From an uncultured Methanobrevibacter sp. (lineage in GTDB: Archaea; Methanobacteriota; Methanobacteria; Methanobacteriales; Methanobacteriaceae), in the NCBI GenBank assembly GCA_905235495.1, contig CAJOMK010000074.1:1-16846 (forward strand): 16,846 nucleotides of DNA, written 5' to 3'. A program made the translations under genes and the position numbers. This document shows positions 1 through 7,908 of this stretch, piece by piece; the first letter of the stretch is position 1; each line of letters begins with the position of its first letter. The notes under the pieces were generated by a model. The model was not told the origin of the DNA. It ran no database searches and was given only the letters and a program-made list of their open reading frames with translations.

Positions 1-1014
1 ACCATCTTCAATAGCACTGTTTACTGATGTTTCAATATTGATTGCAGAACTTTCATTGATTACAGGACCAATATCAGTTGATTCATCCATTGGATTTCCA
101 TCTAGCTTGCTTCCTTAACAAAGAGATTGATGAACTCATCAGCTATCCTATTGTCGAGGATGATTCTTTTAACACCTATGCAAACTTGACCGGAGAATAG
201 GAATGCACCAGATGTAGCTGCACTTACCGCCTTTCAATATCTGCATCCTCAAGAATGACCAATGGATCATTTCCTTCAAGTTCCATTGTTAGCTTTTTCA
301 TACCTGCTCTTGAGGATATGAATAATCCAGTTGCCACACTTCCTGTAAATGATATCTTGTTGATGCCTGTTGACACCACCATTGCATCTCCAACTTCACT
401 GCCATAACCGGTAACAGAATTTATTACACCATCTGGAAAATGATTGTTGATAATTTCAGCCAATCTTAAGGCAGCAAGAGGCGCTTCCATAGATGGATTC
501 ATTACAACTGTGTTTTTAGCTGCAATAGCTGGAGCTATCTTATGCAAAGCCAAATTGACAGGATAATTGAATGGAGTAATTGCTCCCACCACACCAAGAG
601 GAACCTTTTTTGTAAACGCCAAAAACCTTGCATCAACTGGTCAAGTAGCATCCATAGGTACAGATTCACCATAGATTCTTTTTGATTCCTCTGCTGCAAA
701 CTGCAATGTTTCTACAGATTTCTGAAGTTCACCAATAGCTTGCTTGTATGGTTTTCCAGATTCTCTCACAATAAGTTTGCTATGCTTTCACTTTCCTTTT
801 CAAGCTCCTCGCAAGCATCCAAAAGATTGTTTGAAACTTCCTTTGCTGACAAGTCATTCAATGCTTTTTTTGCATTGTTAGCCGCTTCAATAGCATTATC
901 TGCATCACTTCTATATCCAATCGGAACTGTATCCACTATTTCTCCATTGTATAGATTGATAACATCATAATGGTCTGATTTATCAATAAATTCACCATTG
1001 ATCAAGAATTTCAT
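1..1014 (-). pseudogene. Decayed NAD(P)-dependent aldehyde dehydrogenase (lactaldehyde dehydrogenase-like), 3' end beyond window
   Basis: The remains read as one aldehyde dehydrogenase spread over three frames. The start at 1014 begins MKFLINGEF and has a good AGGAG ribosome site 8 bases upstream. The family features are all recognisable: an ITPFNYPVNLALHK segment, FTGSVATG, the glutamate region MELEGNDPLVILEDAD, and the catalytic cysteine in FSGQVCIG. Reading through needs four repairs: a missing base near 767-770, an in-frame TGA at 641-643, a missing base near 228-230, and a missing base near 106-108. Methanogen homologues include the lactaldehyde dehydrogenase proposed for F420 side-chain synthesis, but the exact substrate cannot be read from sequence. 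Four independent lesions favour a true pseudogene over a sequencing slip, although indel-prone sequencing could produce the same picture. Confidence 0.85.
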
Positions 1015-1129
1015 GATTTGACTCCTGAATTTATTTTCATTAAATAATTAAGTTTTTGAATTTTAATTTTTAAATAATTATTAAACTATTTGATTATTAA
1101 ACTATTGTTTTATTGGATAATAAATTTTA

Positions 1130-1188
1130 GTAAAAGTATATAATAAAAATAAAGATTAAAATAAAAAAGATTAAAAGAAAAAATAAAA
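1130..1188 (-). terminator. T-rich terminator region downstream of the pilin-like gene
   Basis: Read on the minus strand, the bases immediately after the pilin-like stop codon form several closely spaced T tracts with no GC-rich stem. This is the usual shape of archaeal oligo-T termination. The remaining spacer up to 1014 is A/T-only and must also hold the promoter of the aldehyde dehydrogenase remnant; I cannot pick a single TATA box there. Confidence 0.4.
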
Positions 1189-1410
1189 TTATTCAAATCT
1201 TGAAGCAATATCACTAAATGAGCTGTTTAATGAATTCATTTCATTAGAACCTATTTCAGTTCCCAAATCAGACAAATATGATTTATACATTGAAACCACC
1301 ACTAAAATAATCACGATTATTCCACCAATTATCAGAATCAATTCAGCAGAATCTTGTCCTTTTTCATCATTAATTAAACTATTTAAAAGGTTGAATTGAT
1401 CATCTTTCAT
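1189..1410 (-). CDS. Class III signal peptide (archaeal pilin-like) protein
   Basis: This is a 73-residue protein with a short acidic N-terminus, then KGQDSAE at residues 17-23, then a long hydrophobic helix (about residues 24-42), then a polar tail. The KGQxSxE motif followed directly by the hydrophobic stretch is the class III signal peptide (QXXXE type). Methanogens cleave it ahead of the Gln with the prepilin peptidase EppA, giving small pilins that assemble through the hydrophobic helix. The start is well supported by a strong GGAGGTT site 4 bases upstream of the ATG. It begins 14 bases after the TadC-like gene ends, so the two are probably one operon and this subunit may be handled by that membrane platform. 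The mature protein would be only about 55 residues. The role in adhesion or surface structure is inferred. Confidence 0.8.
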   Translation of the reverse strand: MKDDQFNLLNSLINDEKGQDSAELILIIGGIIVIILVVVSMYKSYLSDLGTEIGSNEMNSLNSSFSDIASRFE

Positions 1411-1424
1411 AATTAACCTCCAAA

Positions 1425-2267
1425 CTACAGCAATCCAAAGAAACCTGCTCCAAAATTATTGATTAAATAGAATATCAAAAAAGCGGAACATGTTATTGGA
1501 ATGGAATATCTAAGTCCTTTCCTTAAGTCCCCATACATTATCAATGCTATCAAAAAGCCAGCTAGAATAGAGTGCATGATTAGATAGATTTCTGCTGCAA
1601 GTGGTGCAATTTCACAAATGGAACCTCCTTTGCCTAATTCAATCATAAATGATGAATAGACTCCAACCATCCCAAGTGCAAATGGAGCTGCAAATGTGGA
1701 GGCTATCAGAAGAAACATTATTGACATCATAACACCTGCCTTACGCTCTCTCTTCAATATCAGCATAGCCCTCAAATCATCACTGACATCAAGAATTACA
1801 TCTGACAAGGAACCTCCACTTTTATGAGCATTCAAAATGATTTTGAAACTGCGTTCAAGGTCCTTTGAGTTGAGTCTTATCGCCATGTTGTTGAAGGATT
1901 CATCCAAACTTTTCCCCATCCTAATTTCCACAGCCACTCTCCTTAATTCATCATACAATGGTCCTTTTCCATGATTTGACATATCGACCAAAGCATTTTC
2001 CAAACTCAATCCAACCTTTAGCATTGAGGACAATTGCCTTAGGAAATCTGGAATTGAACTTTCTATTTCACTTGATCTTCTTTCTATTTTCATGAACAAT
2101 ATTAGAATGAATGCAATTGTTGGAATGAAAATAGCCAATATTATGGAAAATAGCAAGTTAAATGACAGCACTATTGAAACCAGTGAAAATAGAATAATAA
2201 ATGCCAAATAGACAATTATTATTGCCAGCAATTGAGAAGCCAATGTAAATATTCCCGCTTTAAGCAA
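1425..2267 (-). CDS. TadC-like type II secretion/pilus assembly F-domain membrane protein
   Basis: This 280-residue membrane protein belongs to the T2SSF (GspF/TadC) family, the inner-membrane platform of type IV pilus-like and archaellum-like machines. Hydrophobic segments lie at about residues 8-35, 37-59, 180-207, 223-246 and 255-275. The cytoplasmic helical F domain lies between, at about residues 62-175, with SIPDFLRQLSSMLKVGLSLE followed by a KSGGSLSDVILDV segment, typical of the family. The pilin-like gene follows 14 bases downstream, which supports a small pilus or secretion function. No TadA-type ATPase, second TadB-like platform gene or prepilin peptidase is in the window. The start is uncertain: position 2267 is a TTG with no clear ribosome site, and the frame stays open upstream through NQAILISFQEY without an ATG. 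The true start may use another codon upstream, or the 5' end may be damaged. Confidence 0.75.
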   Translation of the reverse strand: MLKAGIFTLASQLLAIIIVYLAFIILFSLVSIVLSFNLLFSIILAIFIPTIAFILILFMKIERRSSEIESSIPDFLRQLSSMLKVGLSLENALVDMSNHGKGPLYDELRRVAVEIRMGKSLDESFNNMAIRLNSKDLERSFKIILNAHKSGGSLSDVILDVSDDLRAMLILKRERKAGVMMSIMFLLIASTFAAPFALGMVGVYSSFMIELGKGGSICEIAPLAAEIYLIMHSILAGFLIALIMYGDLRKGLRYSIPITCSAFLIFYLINNFGAGFFGLL

Positions 2268-2604
2268 GTATTCTTGAAAGCTGATTAAAATAGCTTGATT
2301 AAGCCTATTCTATTATATTTGATAATTTAATTATTAAATCTTCAATAAACATTGATAATAGATTTGTTTAAGTTATTAATAAATTTAACTCAATTTTAGA
2401 CTTAAAAAAATAATTTAAATTGAATATTATAAAAAATAAGTAAAATTAGAATAAATTAATAAAATTAAAGTGATTTAAGTAAATTAAAATTAGATAAAAA
2501 AATAATAAAAATTATTAAAAAAAATAAATTATTAAAAAGAATAATTAAAAAAATGATAAAAATTATAAATAAATAATAAAAAATAATAAAAAAATAAAAA
2601 ATAA
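2268..2604. other. A/T-only low-complexity intergenic spacer
   Basis: This is 337 bases with no credible gene. From about 2395 to 2604 it is almost entirely A and T, with many near-repeats of AAAATAATAAAAA. On the minus strand it is T-rich and would terminate the upstream peptidase transcript. A TATA-like ATATAATAG read on the minus strand near 2310 could serve the TadC-like gene. I see no stable hairpin or palindrome. Confidence 0.6.
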
Positions 2605-3649
2605 TTATAAAATTTGAGGCAAATTACCAATCAATTTACCCTTTTTATCAACTAAAACCATATCTTCTATCCTTACTCCAAACTCACCTTCAAGATAGAT
2701 TCCAGGTTCTATTGTAACAATCATATTTTTCTCCAACACAGTTTGATCCCTAAGGGATAGAGAAGGATTCTCATGAATGTCCAAACCTAAGCTATGGCCA
2801 GTGCTGTGAATAAAATTATCACCATACCCATATTCATCAATGATGTCCCTTGCCACCTTATCAACTTCACAAGCCTTCACTCCTGCTTTAACTGCACCAA
2901 CAGCCTTATCATGAGCTTCAAGAACAATATTTAAGATTTCTTCCTGCCTTTCTGTGTATATGAATGTTCTGGTTGTGTCACTGCAATATCCTTCAAACTT
3001 GCATCCGTAATCAACTAAAACAGGAGCGTCAAGTACATGTTGCCTTGGAGTTGAATGGGGTAAGCTAGATACTGGACCTGATGCGAAAATTGTGTCAAAT
3101 GATTCAACACTTGCACCATTCTTTCTCATCAGATAACCTAATTCATAGGCACATTCCCATTCCTGCGCTCCTTTTTCCTGCTTACCACGTACATCCAATT
3201 CAATCAAGGACTTATGAGCAATATCTGTGGCCTTAAGAATCTTTTCAATCTCTTCATCAGACTTTATCATCCTTTCAGTTGATATTGCATCAGATATTGT
3301 GAGATTGAAGTCATTGAACTTCTGATAAACATTTGCAGTCAAGTCTGATTCCAATAGCCAAGTTCTTAATTCCATCTTCCTTCAAATACTCAATCATCTT
3401 ATCATATGATTCGTACTTTACAATATCAATGGAAGATGTGTTTTTTGCATTCTCCATATCCATTCCAGATACAAATATGATTGGATTTTCCTTGATAATT
3501 AGGAATGCAAAACTGGTTGACAGGTAGCCTGAAAGGTAATAAATATTATTGAAATTAGCCATCAACATGGCATCCTGATCTTTTTCATTTAATTTCTTTA
3601 GAATATTTTTAATATGAAAATCATGAACATTATTTTCCTTAATCTGCAT
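2605..3649 (-). pseudogene. Xaa-Pro dipeptidase/aminopeptidase (M24 family), interrupted by one frameshift
   Basis: The N-terminal part (3649 down to about 3352) is a creatinase-like domain with LMANFNNIYYLSGY. The C-terminal part carries the pita-bread peptidase fold. All five metal ligands of M24 peptidases can be seen: the two Asp in VDYGCKFEGYCSDTTRTF, the His in HSTGHSLGLDIHE, and the Glu residues in TIEPGIY and GVRIEDM. The two parts are in different frames. The natural reading NLAI-ESDLTANVYQKF is restored by removing one G (plus-strand C at 3351-3352), so a single +1 insertion is the only visible lesion. The start at 3649 has a GAGGC site 6 bases upstream. An intact enzyme would cleave X-Pro peptides with two metal ions in the cytoplasm. 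A sequencing error is quite possible because everything else is preserved. Confidence 0.85.
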
Positions 3650-3739
3650 TCAAATGCCTCAATTAAATTATTAATTTTCTTCTATAATTTGTTATATCAT
3701 TTATTATTTAAAAATTAAACGAATAATTAAAAGCCCGTT

Positions 3740-3753
3740 ATAACAATTATTAT
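3740..3753. promoter_or_regulatory. ATAAC-N4-GTTAT-like palindrome upstream of ycaO (one mismatch)
   Basis: The site reads ATAACAATTATTAT, one base different from the palindrome ATAAC-N4-GTTAT that occurs exactly three times upstream of the nitrogenase-like operon. It ends 100 bases before the ycaO start. A TATA-like ATATAAATA lies at 3771-3779, and another overlaps the site itself. The binding factor is unknown. One-mismatch sites are expected by chance a few times in a window this A/T-rich, so position rather than sequence carries the argument. Confidence 0.4.
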
Positions 3754-3853
3754 AAATAATCAATTACATAATATAAATATTATAAAATCAAATAATTTAA
3801 AAAATATTTCAAATAACTTAAAAAATATTTAAAAATAGCTAAGGATAAAAAAC

Positions 3854-5107
3854 ATGTTTGAGGACATTCCGATAAAATTCTTTAAAGGAACTCATAGAGT
3901 GAGAGATCCAAAGGAAACAATTGAAATAAACGAAGATAAGCTAAGAACTGCAGGGATAACCAGATTAACTGACATTACAGACCTTGACAGAATCAAGATT
4001 CCAGTGTTTTCTGCCATTCGTCCAACTGCACAATCAGGCAGTGTAAGTATTTACGCAGGAAAAGGAGCTACAAAAGAACAGGCAAAGGCATCTGCAATGA
4101 TGGAAGGATTTGAAAGATACTCTGCAGAAAGACAAGACATTGATGGTGAAAGAACCTTTGTAGACACATACAACAACATCAAGGATACCAAAAATGTTCT
4201 TGACCCTAAAGACCTTCTCTTGCCAAAGAACTATGGCAATGAAAATGTGGAAAATTCAAGGCTTGAATGGATAGAGGCAGAGGACATCATAAGCGAAGAA
4301 AGCATCTATGTCCCATCAAATGCAGTTTTCCACCCATATATTCCAACAAGGGAAGTAAATCCTAGTCCAATAGCTATTTTTAAAGGAAACACAAATGGTC
4401 TTGCATCTGGAAACATCATAGAGGAATCCGTTTTGCATGGTATCTTTGAAGTGGTTGAAAGGGATGCATGGAGCATTTTTGAACTTACCAAAAGAAACAA
4501 GAAGGAAATCAGTCAAGACAATATTGATAATGAAATAATCAATGAGCTTTTAGACAAATTCCATAGCCAAGGAATTGATATTAAGCTTATGGACATCACA
4601 GCAGACCTTAAGATTACAACAGTAGCTGCAAGTGCTGATGATACAGTCCTTAAGGATCCTGCACTTTTGACATTAGGTGTTGGAACTCACTTGAACCCAG
4701 AAGTTGCTGTTATCAGAGCATTGACTGAAGTTGCACAAAGCAGAGCAACTCAAATTCATGGAACCCGTGAAGACACAATAAGAGCAGATTTCATGAGAAA
4801 ATCAGGCTATGAACATATGAAAAAAATGAACAAGTATTACTTCCAAAGGGAAGAGGAAACAATTGACCTCTCAGACATTGAGGATAAAAGCTCACATTCC
4901 ATCAAAAAGGATATTGAAACAAGTATTGAAGAGGCACAAAAGGTTGGATTCAATCAAATACTATACACTGACCTTACAAGAGATGAAATCGGAATCAATG
5001 TTGCAAGAGTAATCATTCCAAATGTAGAACTATATTCATTGGATGAAGAAAGATTAGGTAACAGAGCTTTGGAATATGATAGAAAAGCAAGAAGAGGATT
5101 GGTTTAA
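3854..5107 (+). CDS. ycaO: YcaO-related McrA-glycine thioamidation protein
   Basis: This is a 417-residue YcaO-domain enzyme. YcaO proteins use ATP to phosphorylate a backbone amide so that sulfide or another nucleophile can replace the oxygen. In methanogens the YcaO/TfuA pair installs the thioglycine of the methyl-coenzyme M reductase alpha subunit. The ATP-binding signatures are visible: SAMMEGFERYSAE (residues 80-92, with Glu84, Glu87, Arg88) and VLHGIFEVVERDAWS (residues 193-207, with Glu199, Glu202, Arg203). The C-terminus ends RKARRGLV rather than in the proline-rich tail of azoline-forming YcaO enzymes, fitting the methanogen subgroup. tfuA follows 93 bases downstream on the same strand. 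The ATG start has only a weak AAGGA site. No precursor peptide gene is adjacent, as expected if McrA is the substrate. Confidence 0.92.
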   Translation: MFEDIPIKFFKGTHRVRDPKETIEINEDKLRTAGITRLTDITDLDRIKIPVFSAIRPTAQSGSVSIYAGKGATKEQAKASAMMEGFERYSAERQDIDGERTFVDTYNNIKDTKNVLDPKDLLLPKNYGNENVENSRLEWIEAEDIISEESIYVPSNAVFHPYIPTREVNPSPIAIFKGNTNGLASGNIIEESVLHGIFEVVERDAWSIFELTKRNKKEISQDNIDNEIINELLDKFHSQGIDIKLMDITADLKITTVAASADDTVLKDPALLTLGVGTHLNPEVAVIRALTEVAQSRATQIHGTREDTIRADFMRKSGYEHMKKMNKYYFQREEETIDLSDIEDKSSHSIKKDIETSIEEAQKVGFNQILYTDLTRDEIGINVARVIIPNVELYSLDEERLGNRALEYDRKARRGLV

Positions 5108-5200
5108 GCCAATGAATTTTAATTTAATCTGATTTAAATAATTTAATTCAATTAATCTAATTAATTTATTAATCTAATTTAATTTTATAGAGATTCTAAA

Positions 5201-5836
5201 ATGACCAAGAAAATCATAGTTTATTTAGGACTATCCATTTTAGAGGATGAAGCAAAAACCATATTGGATGCTGACTATAGATCTCCAGTGAAAAGAGGAG
5301 ACATCCTAAAGGCAATCAGCGAAAAACCAGATGTTATAGGAATTATAGATGGTGCATTCCACCACACACCTGCAGTTGCACATAAGGAAATCATGAAAGC
5401 ATTGGACAAGGGAATAACTGTAGTTGGTGGAAGCAGTATGGGTGCTCTAAGAGCATCAGAGCTTGATGACCTTGGAATGGTTGGAATCGGCTATGTTTAC
5501 AAAGCATACAGATCTGGACAAATCACATCAGATGATGATGTTGCACTCAGCTTTGACCCTGTAAGAAATGTGCCAATATCTGAAGCTCTTGTAAATGTCG
5601 ACTACAAATTGGATTTGGCAGTTAAGGAAGGAATAATCACAGAAGATGAAAGGGATTACATCCATGACATTGCCAAAGAGATCTATTATCCTAAACGATC
5701 TTACCAAAACATATTCTCCAAAGTTGAAATGGAAGATGAAAAGAAAACCAAGCTTATTGATTTTGTATTGAAGGAAAAGGACATCAAATATTTGGATGCT
5801 ATTGAAGTCTTGGAATACATAAAAAAATTGGAATAG
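5201..5836 (+). CDS. tfuA: TfuA-related McrA-glycine thioamidation protein
   Basis: This 211-residue protein is of the TfuA family, the usual partner of YcaO in thioamide formation. The family hallmark is a Rossmann-like core with IGIIDGAFHHTPAVAHKEI and VVGGSSMGALRASELD (about residues 46-90), both clearly present. Next come RSGQITSDDDVAL and a charged helical C-terminus. In methanogens TfuA is thought to help deliver sulfur to, or activate, YcaO during thioglycine formation on McrA Gly; its own chemistry is less certain than that of YcaO. Its position just downstream of ycaO on the same strand supports joint expression. The ATG at 5201 has only a weak AGAG site. Length is ordinary for the family, and I see nothing missing. 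Confidence 0.92.
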   Translation: MTKKIIVYLGLSILEDEAKTILDADYRSPVKRGDILKAISEKPDVIGIIDGAFHHTPAVAHKEIMKALDKGITVVGGSSMGALRASELDDLGMVGIGYVYKAYRSGQITSDDDVALSFDPVRNVPISEALVNVDYKLDLAVKEGIITEDERDYIHDIAKEIYYPKRSYQNIFSKVEMEDEKKTKLIDFVLKEKDIKYLDAIEVLEYIKKLE

Positions 5837-5889
5837 CATTATTTTAAAATATAACATTGATATAGAAAATTTTAAAAGCAATGATAAAT

Positions 5890-5903
5890 ATAACAATAGT
5901 TAA
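5890..5903. promoter_or_regulatory. ATAAC-N4-GTTAT-like palindrome upstream of larE (one mismatch)
   Basis: The site reads ATAACAATAGTTAA, differing from the palindrome ATAAC-N4-GTTAT only at the last base. It ends 91 bases before the larE-like start, and a TTATAT box (5914-5919) lies about 10 bases downstream of it. The geometry resembles the ycaO site, which makes a shared regulator plausible but not proven. Confidence 0.4.
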
Positions 5904-5994
5904 TTTATTATTTTTATATGGTATGATAATTAAATTAGGGCGATTAACCAATAATTAATAATAAATGTTAATTATTTAGTAAAAGAGGCTAATA

Positions 5995-7059
5995 ATGAAT
6001 ATTAATGTCAAAATCAACAAAGTCAAAGAAATATTAAAGGATAAAAAGATAGTGTTAGCTTTTTCTGCTGGAGCAGACAGTACATTGCTTGCATACCTTG
6101 CAAAAGAAGCTGGTGCAGACGTACTTGCAATCACATATAACAATCAGATTTTTCCAACCGGATTTTTAGAATTTGCAAAAGGAAGAGCAGATGAAATTGG
6201 AATAAGACACGAAGTCATTGAAGGTAACTTCCTAGATGTTGTAGAATTTGTTGAAAATAGTCCAAAAAGATGTTTACTATGCAGAAACTTAATGTATGGT
6301 GCTATTAAACAAAAGGCTAATGAAGAAGGTTATGAAATAATCATGGACGGAAACAATATAACAGACCTTACTCATGACCGGCCAGGAATACTCATGAAAT
6401 ATCAATATGAAATTGAAAGCCCCTTCATTGATGCGAAACTTGAAACATATGAAATTCATCAATTCCTTGAAGATAACAATATTCCATACTCCAAGTCAAC
6501 AACCTGTCTTGCAACAAGAGTCAAGACAAATGAAACCGTCACAATTGATAAGGTCAATAGAATTGATTATTGTGAAGCTTTCATAAAAGAAAAAACAGGA
6601 TCTGATGTTGTTAAGCTTAGAGAAGAGAATAATGTAGCCACCATTGAAATGGAAAATATTGAAAAGATTTTGGATTATGAAACAACCAATACCATTTTCA
6701 ATGAACTTAAATCAGCACAATACGATAAGGTCCTTTTGAATCTTCAACCTATTGAGGATAATGATAATCTCATTGAAGACAATGAGCTTGAAAAAGGAGC
6801 AAATAATCTTATCTTAAGAAAAAGATTGCCATTTGGCATAAACATTTCAGAAACTGCTGAAATAATTAAAGAAAATGAGAATGAGCATCTAAGCAATATA
6901 GAATCCAATGAGGAAATAGGCTACATTAAATTGAATATTGATGAAAAAGAGTCTAAAATATTCCGTGATGGAAAAATAAGCATTGAAAACAATAAAAACA
7001 AGGAAGATGCAAAAGAATCTTTGGTAACGATATTGCCACTCATTAGAAGAACTGTTTAA
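5995..7059 (+). CDS. larE: LarE-like ATP-dependent sulfur transferase (PP-loop family, three-cysteine type)
   Basis: This is a 354-residue PP-loop ATP pyrophosphatase of the LarE/NAD-synthase-like group. The PP-loop SAGADST is at residues 24-30. LarE adenylates a carboxylate and supplies sulfur during synthesis of the nickel-pincer nucleotide. Some LarE proteins sacrifice a single cysteine, whereas three-cysteine forms hold a [4Fe-4S] cluster that can carry an extra sulfide. Three candidate ligands are present: Cys93 and Cys96 in KRCLLCRN, and Cys171 in STTCLATR. So this is probably the cluster type described for methanogens. From about residue 250 an extension, rich in Asn and Glu and ending in FRDGK...ILPLIRR, makes it longer than typical LarE (about 270 residues). 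A GAGG site precedes the ATG. No larB, larC or larA lies nearby, so the real acceptor may be something else, such as tRNA or another cofactor. Confidence 0.8.
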   Translation: MNINVKINKVKEILKDKKIVLAFSAGADSTLLAYLAKEAGADVLAITYNNQIFPTGFLEFAKGRADEIGIRHEVIEGNFLDVVEFVENSPKRCLLCRNLMYGAIKQKANEEGYEIIMDGNNITDLTHDRPGILMKYQYEIESPFIDAKLETYEIHQFLEDNNIPYSKSTTCLATRVKTNETVTIDKVNRIDYCEAFIKEKTGSDVVKLREENNVATIEMENIEKILDYETTNTIFNELKSAQYDKVLLNLQPIEDNDNLIEDNELEKGANNLILRKRLPFGINISETAEIIKENENEHLSNIESNEEIGYIKLNIDEKESKIFRDGKISIENNKNKEDAKESLVTILPLIRRTV

Positions 7060-7198
7060 AATTCTTCTTAACTATTTTTTAAAATTAATCCTTTTGAAGA
7101 ACAAATTAATGTTCTTCTTTACTATTTTTTTAAATTAATTACTATTTTTCTAATTATTATTTTTTTATTACTATTTTCTAATTACTATTTTTCTCTCT
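7046..7198 (+). terminator. Tandemly duplicated hairpin/T-tract terminator after larE
   Basis: Two similar units of about 45 bases follow each other. Unit one (7046-7090) has GAAGAA pairing with TTCTTC (7062-7067), then TTAACTATTTTTT. Unit two (7096-7140) has GAAGAAC (7096-7102) pairing with GTTCTTC (7111-7117), then TTTACTATTTTTTT. Further ACTATTTTT-type T tracts run to about 7195. Unit one overlaps the larE stop codon. The region separates larE from a convergent gene and probably stops the plus-strand transcript. Confidence 0.65.
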
Positions 7199-7717
7199 TT
7201 ACCGTCTTGCAAATTCCTTAAATGAAATCTTCTTTTCAGTTGGAATGTTCTTTTCAACTAATTTTTCTACTTTTGAATCGCTTTCTCTCCAGTCTTCAAC
7301 TTCAGATTCATTGCTGTTTAGAATATTTATCTTATCTAAAATTCCTTCTGAGTATTCCTCTTTTGATGAAAGCCCTTTTAAGGCAAGTATTCTGCCATCT
7401 AAACGTAGATTTTGATCATCTACCTTAACTTCCTGAAGATGAATTTCAAATCTGCTTGCCTGACTGATTTCATCATCTGTAATTAGATTGTATTTTAAAA
7501 AGAGATTTTCATGTGGAATAACCTCATTTACAGTTCTTTTGACTGAAGATTCAAAAAGATCCGCCAAATTTTCAATAACTGGAAGGTCATTGTCCCAATA
7601 ATAAGCAAGAATGACACTTAATTGGATTTCATGTTCAGAGAATTCCTCTCCCACTCTTACTCTTATACCAATTGTTGAATCATTATCTTTAATAACTAAA
7701 ATAGGTTCTTCAGACAT
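7199..7717 (-). CDS. Unrecognised acidic hypothetical protein
   Basis: I do not recognise a family with confidence. It is a 172-residue soluble-looking protein with no signal peptide, membrane segment, or cysteine or histidine motif that would suggest a cofactor. The N-terminal half (about residues 1-110) looks like a compact alpha/beta domain with ILVIKDNDSTIGIRVRVGEE at the start. The C-terminal 45 residues are highly charged (ESEVEDWRESDSKVEKLVEK) and probably extended or helical, ending in KEFARR. The start is well supported by a GTGAT site 3 bases before the ATG. It is convergent with larE and 191 bases downstream of the CBS gene on the same strand, with a terminator between, so it is probably transcribed alone. 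It may be a lineage-specific methanobacterial protein. Confidence 0.65.
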   Translation of the reverse strand: MSEEPILVIKDNDSTIGIRVRVGEEFSEHEIQLSVILAYYWDNDLPVIENLADLFESSVKRTVNEVIPHENLFLKYNLITDDEISQASRFEIHLQEVKVDDQNLRLDGRILALKGLSSKEEYSEGILDKINILNSNESEVEDWRESDSKVEKLVEKNIPTEKKISFKEFARR

Positions 7718-7836
7718 TTTATCACATGAAATAAGTATTTTGAAAAAATTAAATTACAAAATTGAATACTAAAACATTTATTGAAACTAGTATAAATATT
7801 TTAAAATTGAAAAATAGAAAAAATAACTAATAAAAT

Positions 7837-7862
7837 AAAAAAAAGAATGGTTAAAGAACCAT
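7837..7862 (-). terminator. Hairpin plus T8 terminator downstream of the CBS gene
   Basis: On the minus strand a 6-bp stem ATGGTT/AACCAT (7847-7862) with a 4-base loop is followed by TC and eight T residues (A run 7837-7844 on the plus strand). A second small stem TTTTGC/GCAAAA (7883-7899) lies just upstream, close to the stop codon. The pair looks like an intrinsic terminator for the CBS transcript. Confidence 0.6.
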
Positions 7863-7908
7863 GGAAAAAGTTTTGGTCAAGGTTTTGCAGAAGGCAAAAG
7901 CTTGAACT

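Noticed and set aside
641..643. In-frame TGA in the aldehyde dehydrogenase as a possible selenocysteine codon
   Set aside because: The position is not a catalytic cysteine site, no selenocysteine insertion hairpin is visible, and the same gene carries three frameshifts, so plain decay or error is simpler.
2395..2604. Replication origin or centromere-like element in the pure A/T stretch
   Set aside because: No repeated origin boxes or cdc6/orc1 gene is seen, and similar A/T spacers occur throughout the window.
4306..4516. Minus-strand open frames inside ycaO and similar frames inside the nitrogenase-like, CBS and amidohydrolase genes
   Set aside because: They lie opposite well-supported genes, have no ribosome sites and no recognisable protein features.
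7046..7195. Possible CRISPR-like array in the repeats after larE and at 9076
   Set aside because: Units are directly adjacent or degenerate, with no uniform spacers and no cas genes; they are terminator duplication and slippage repeats.
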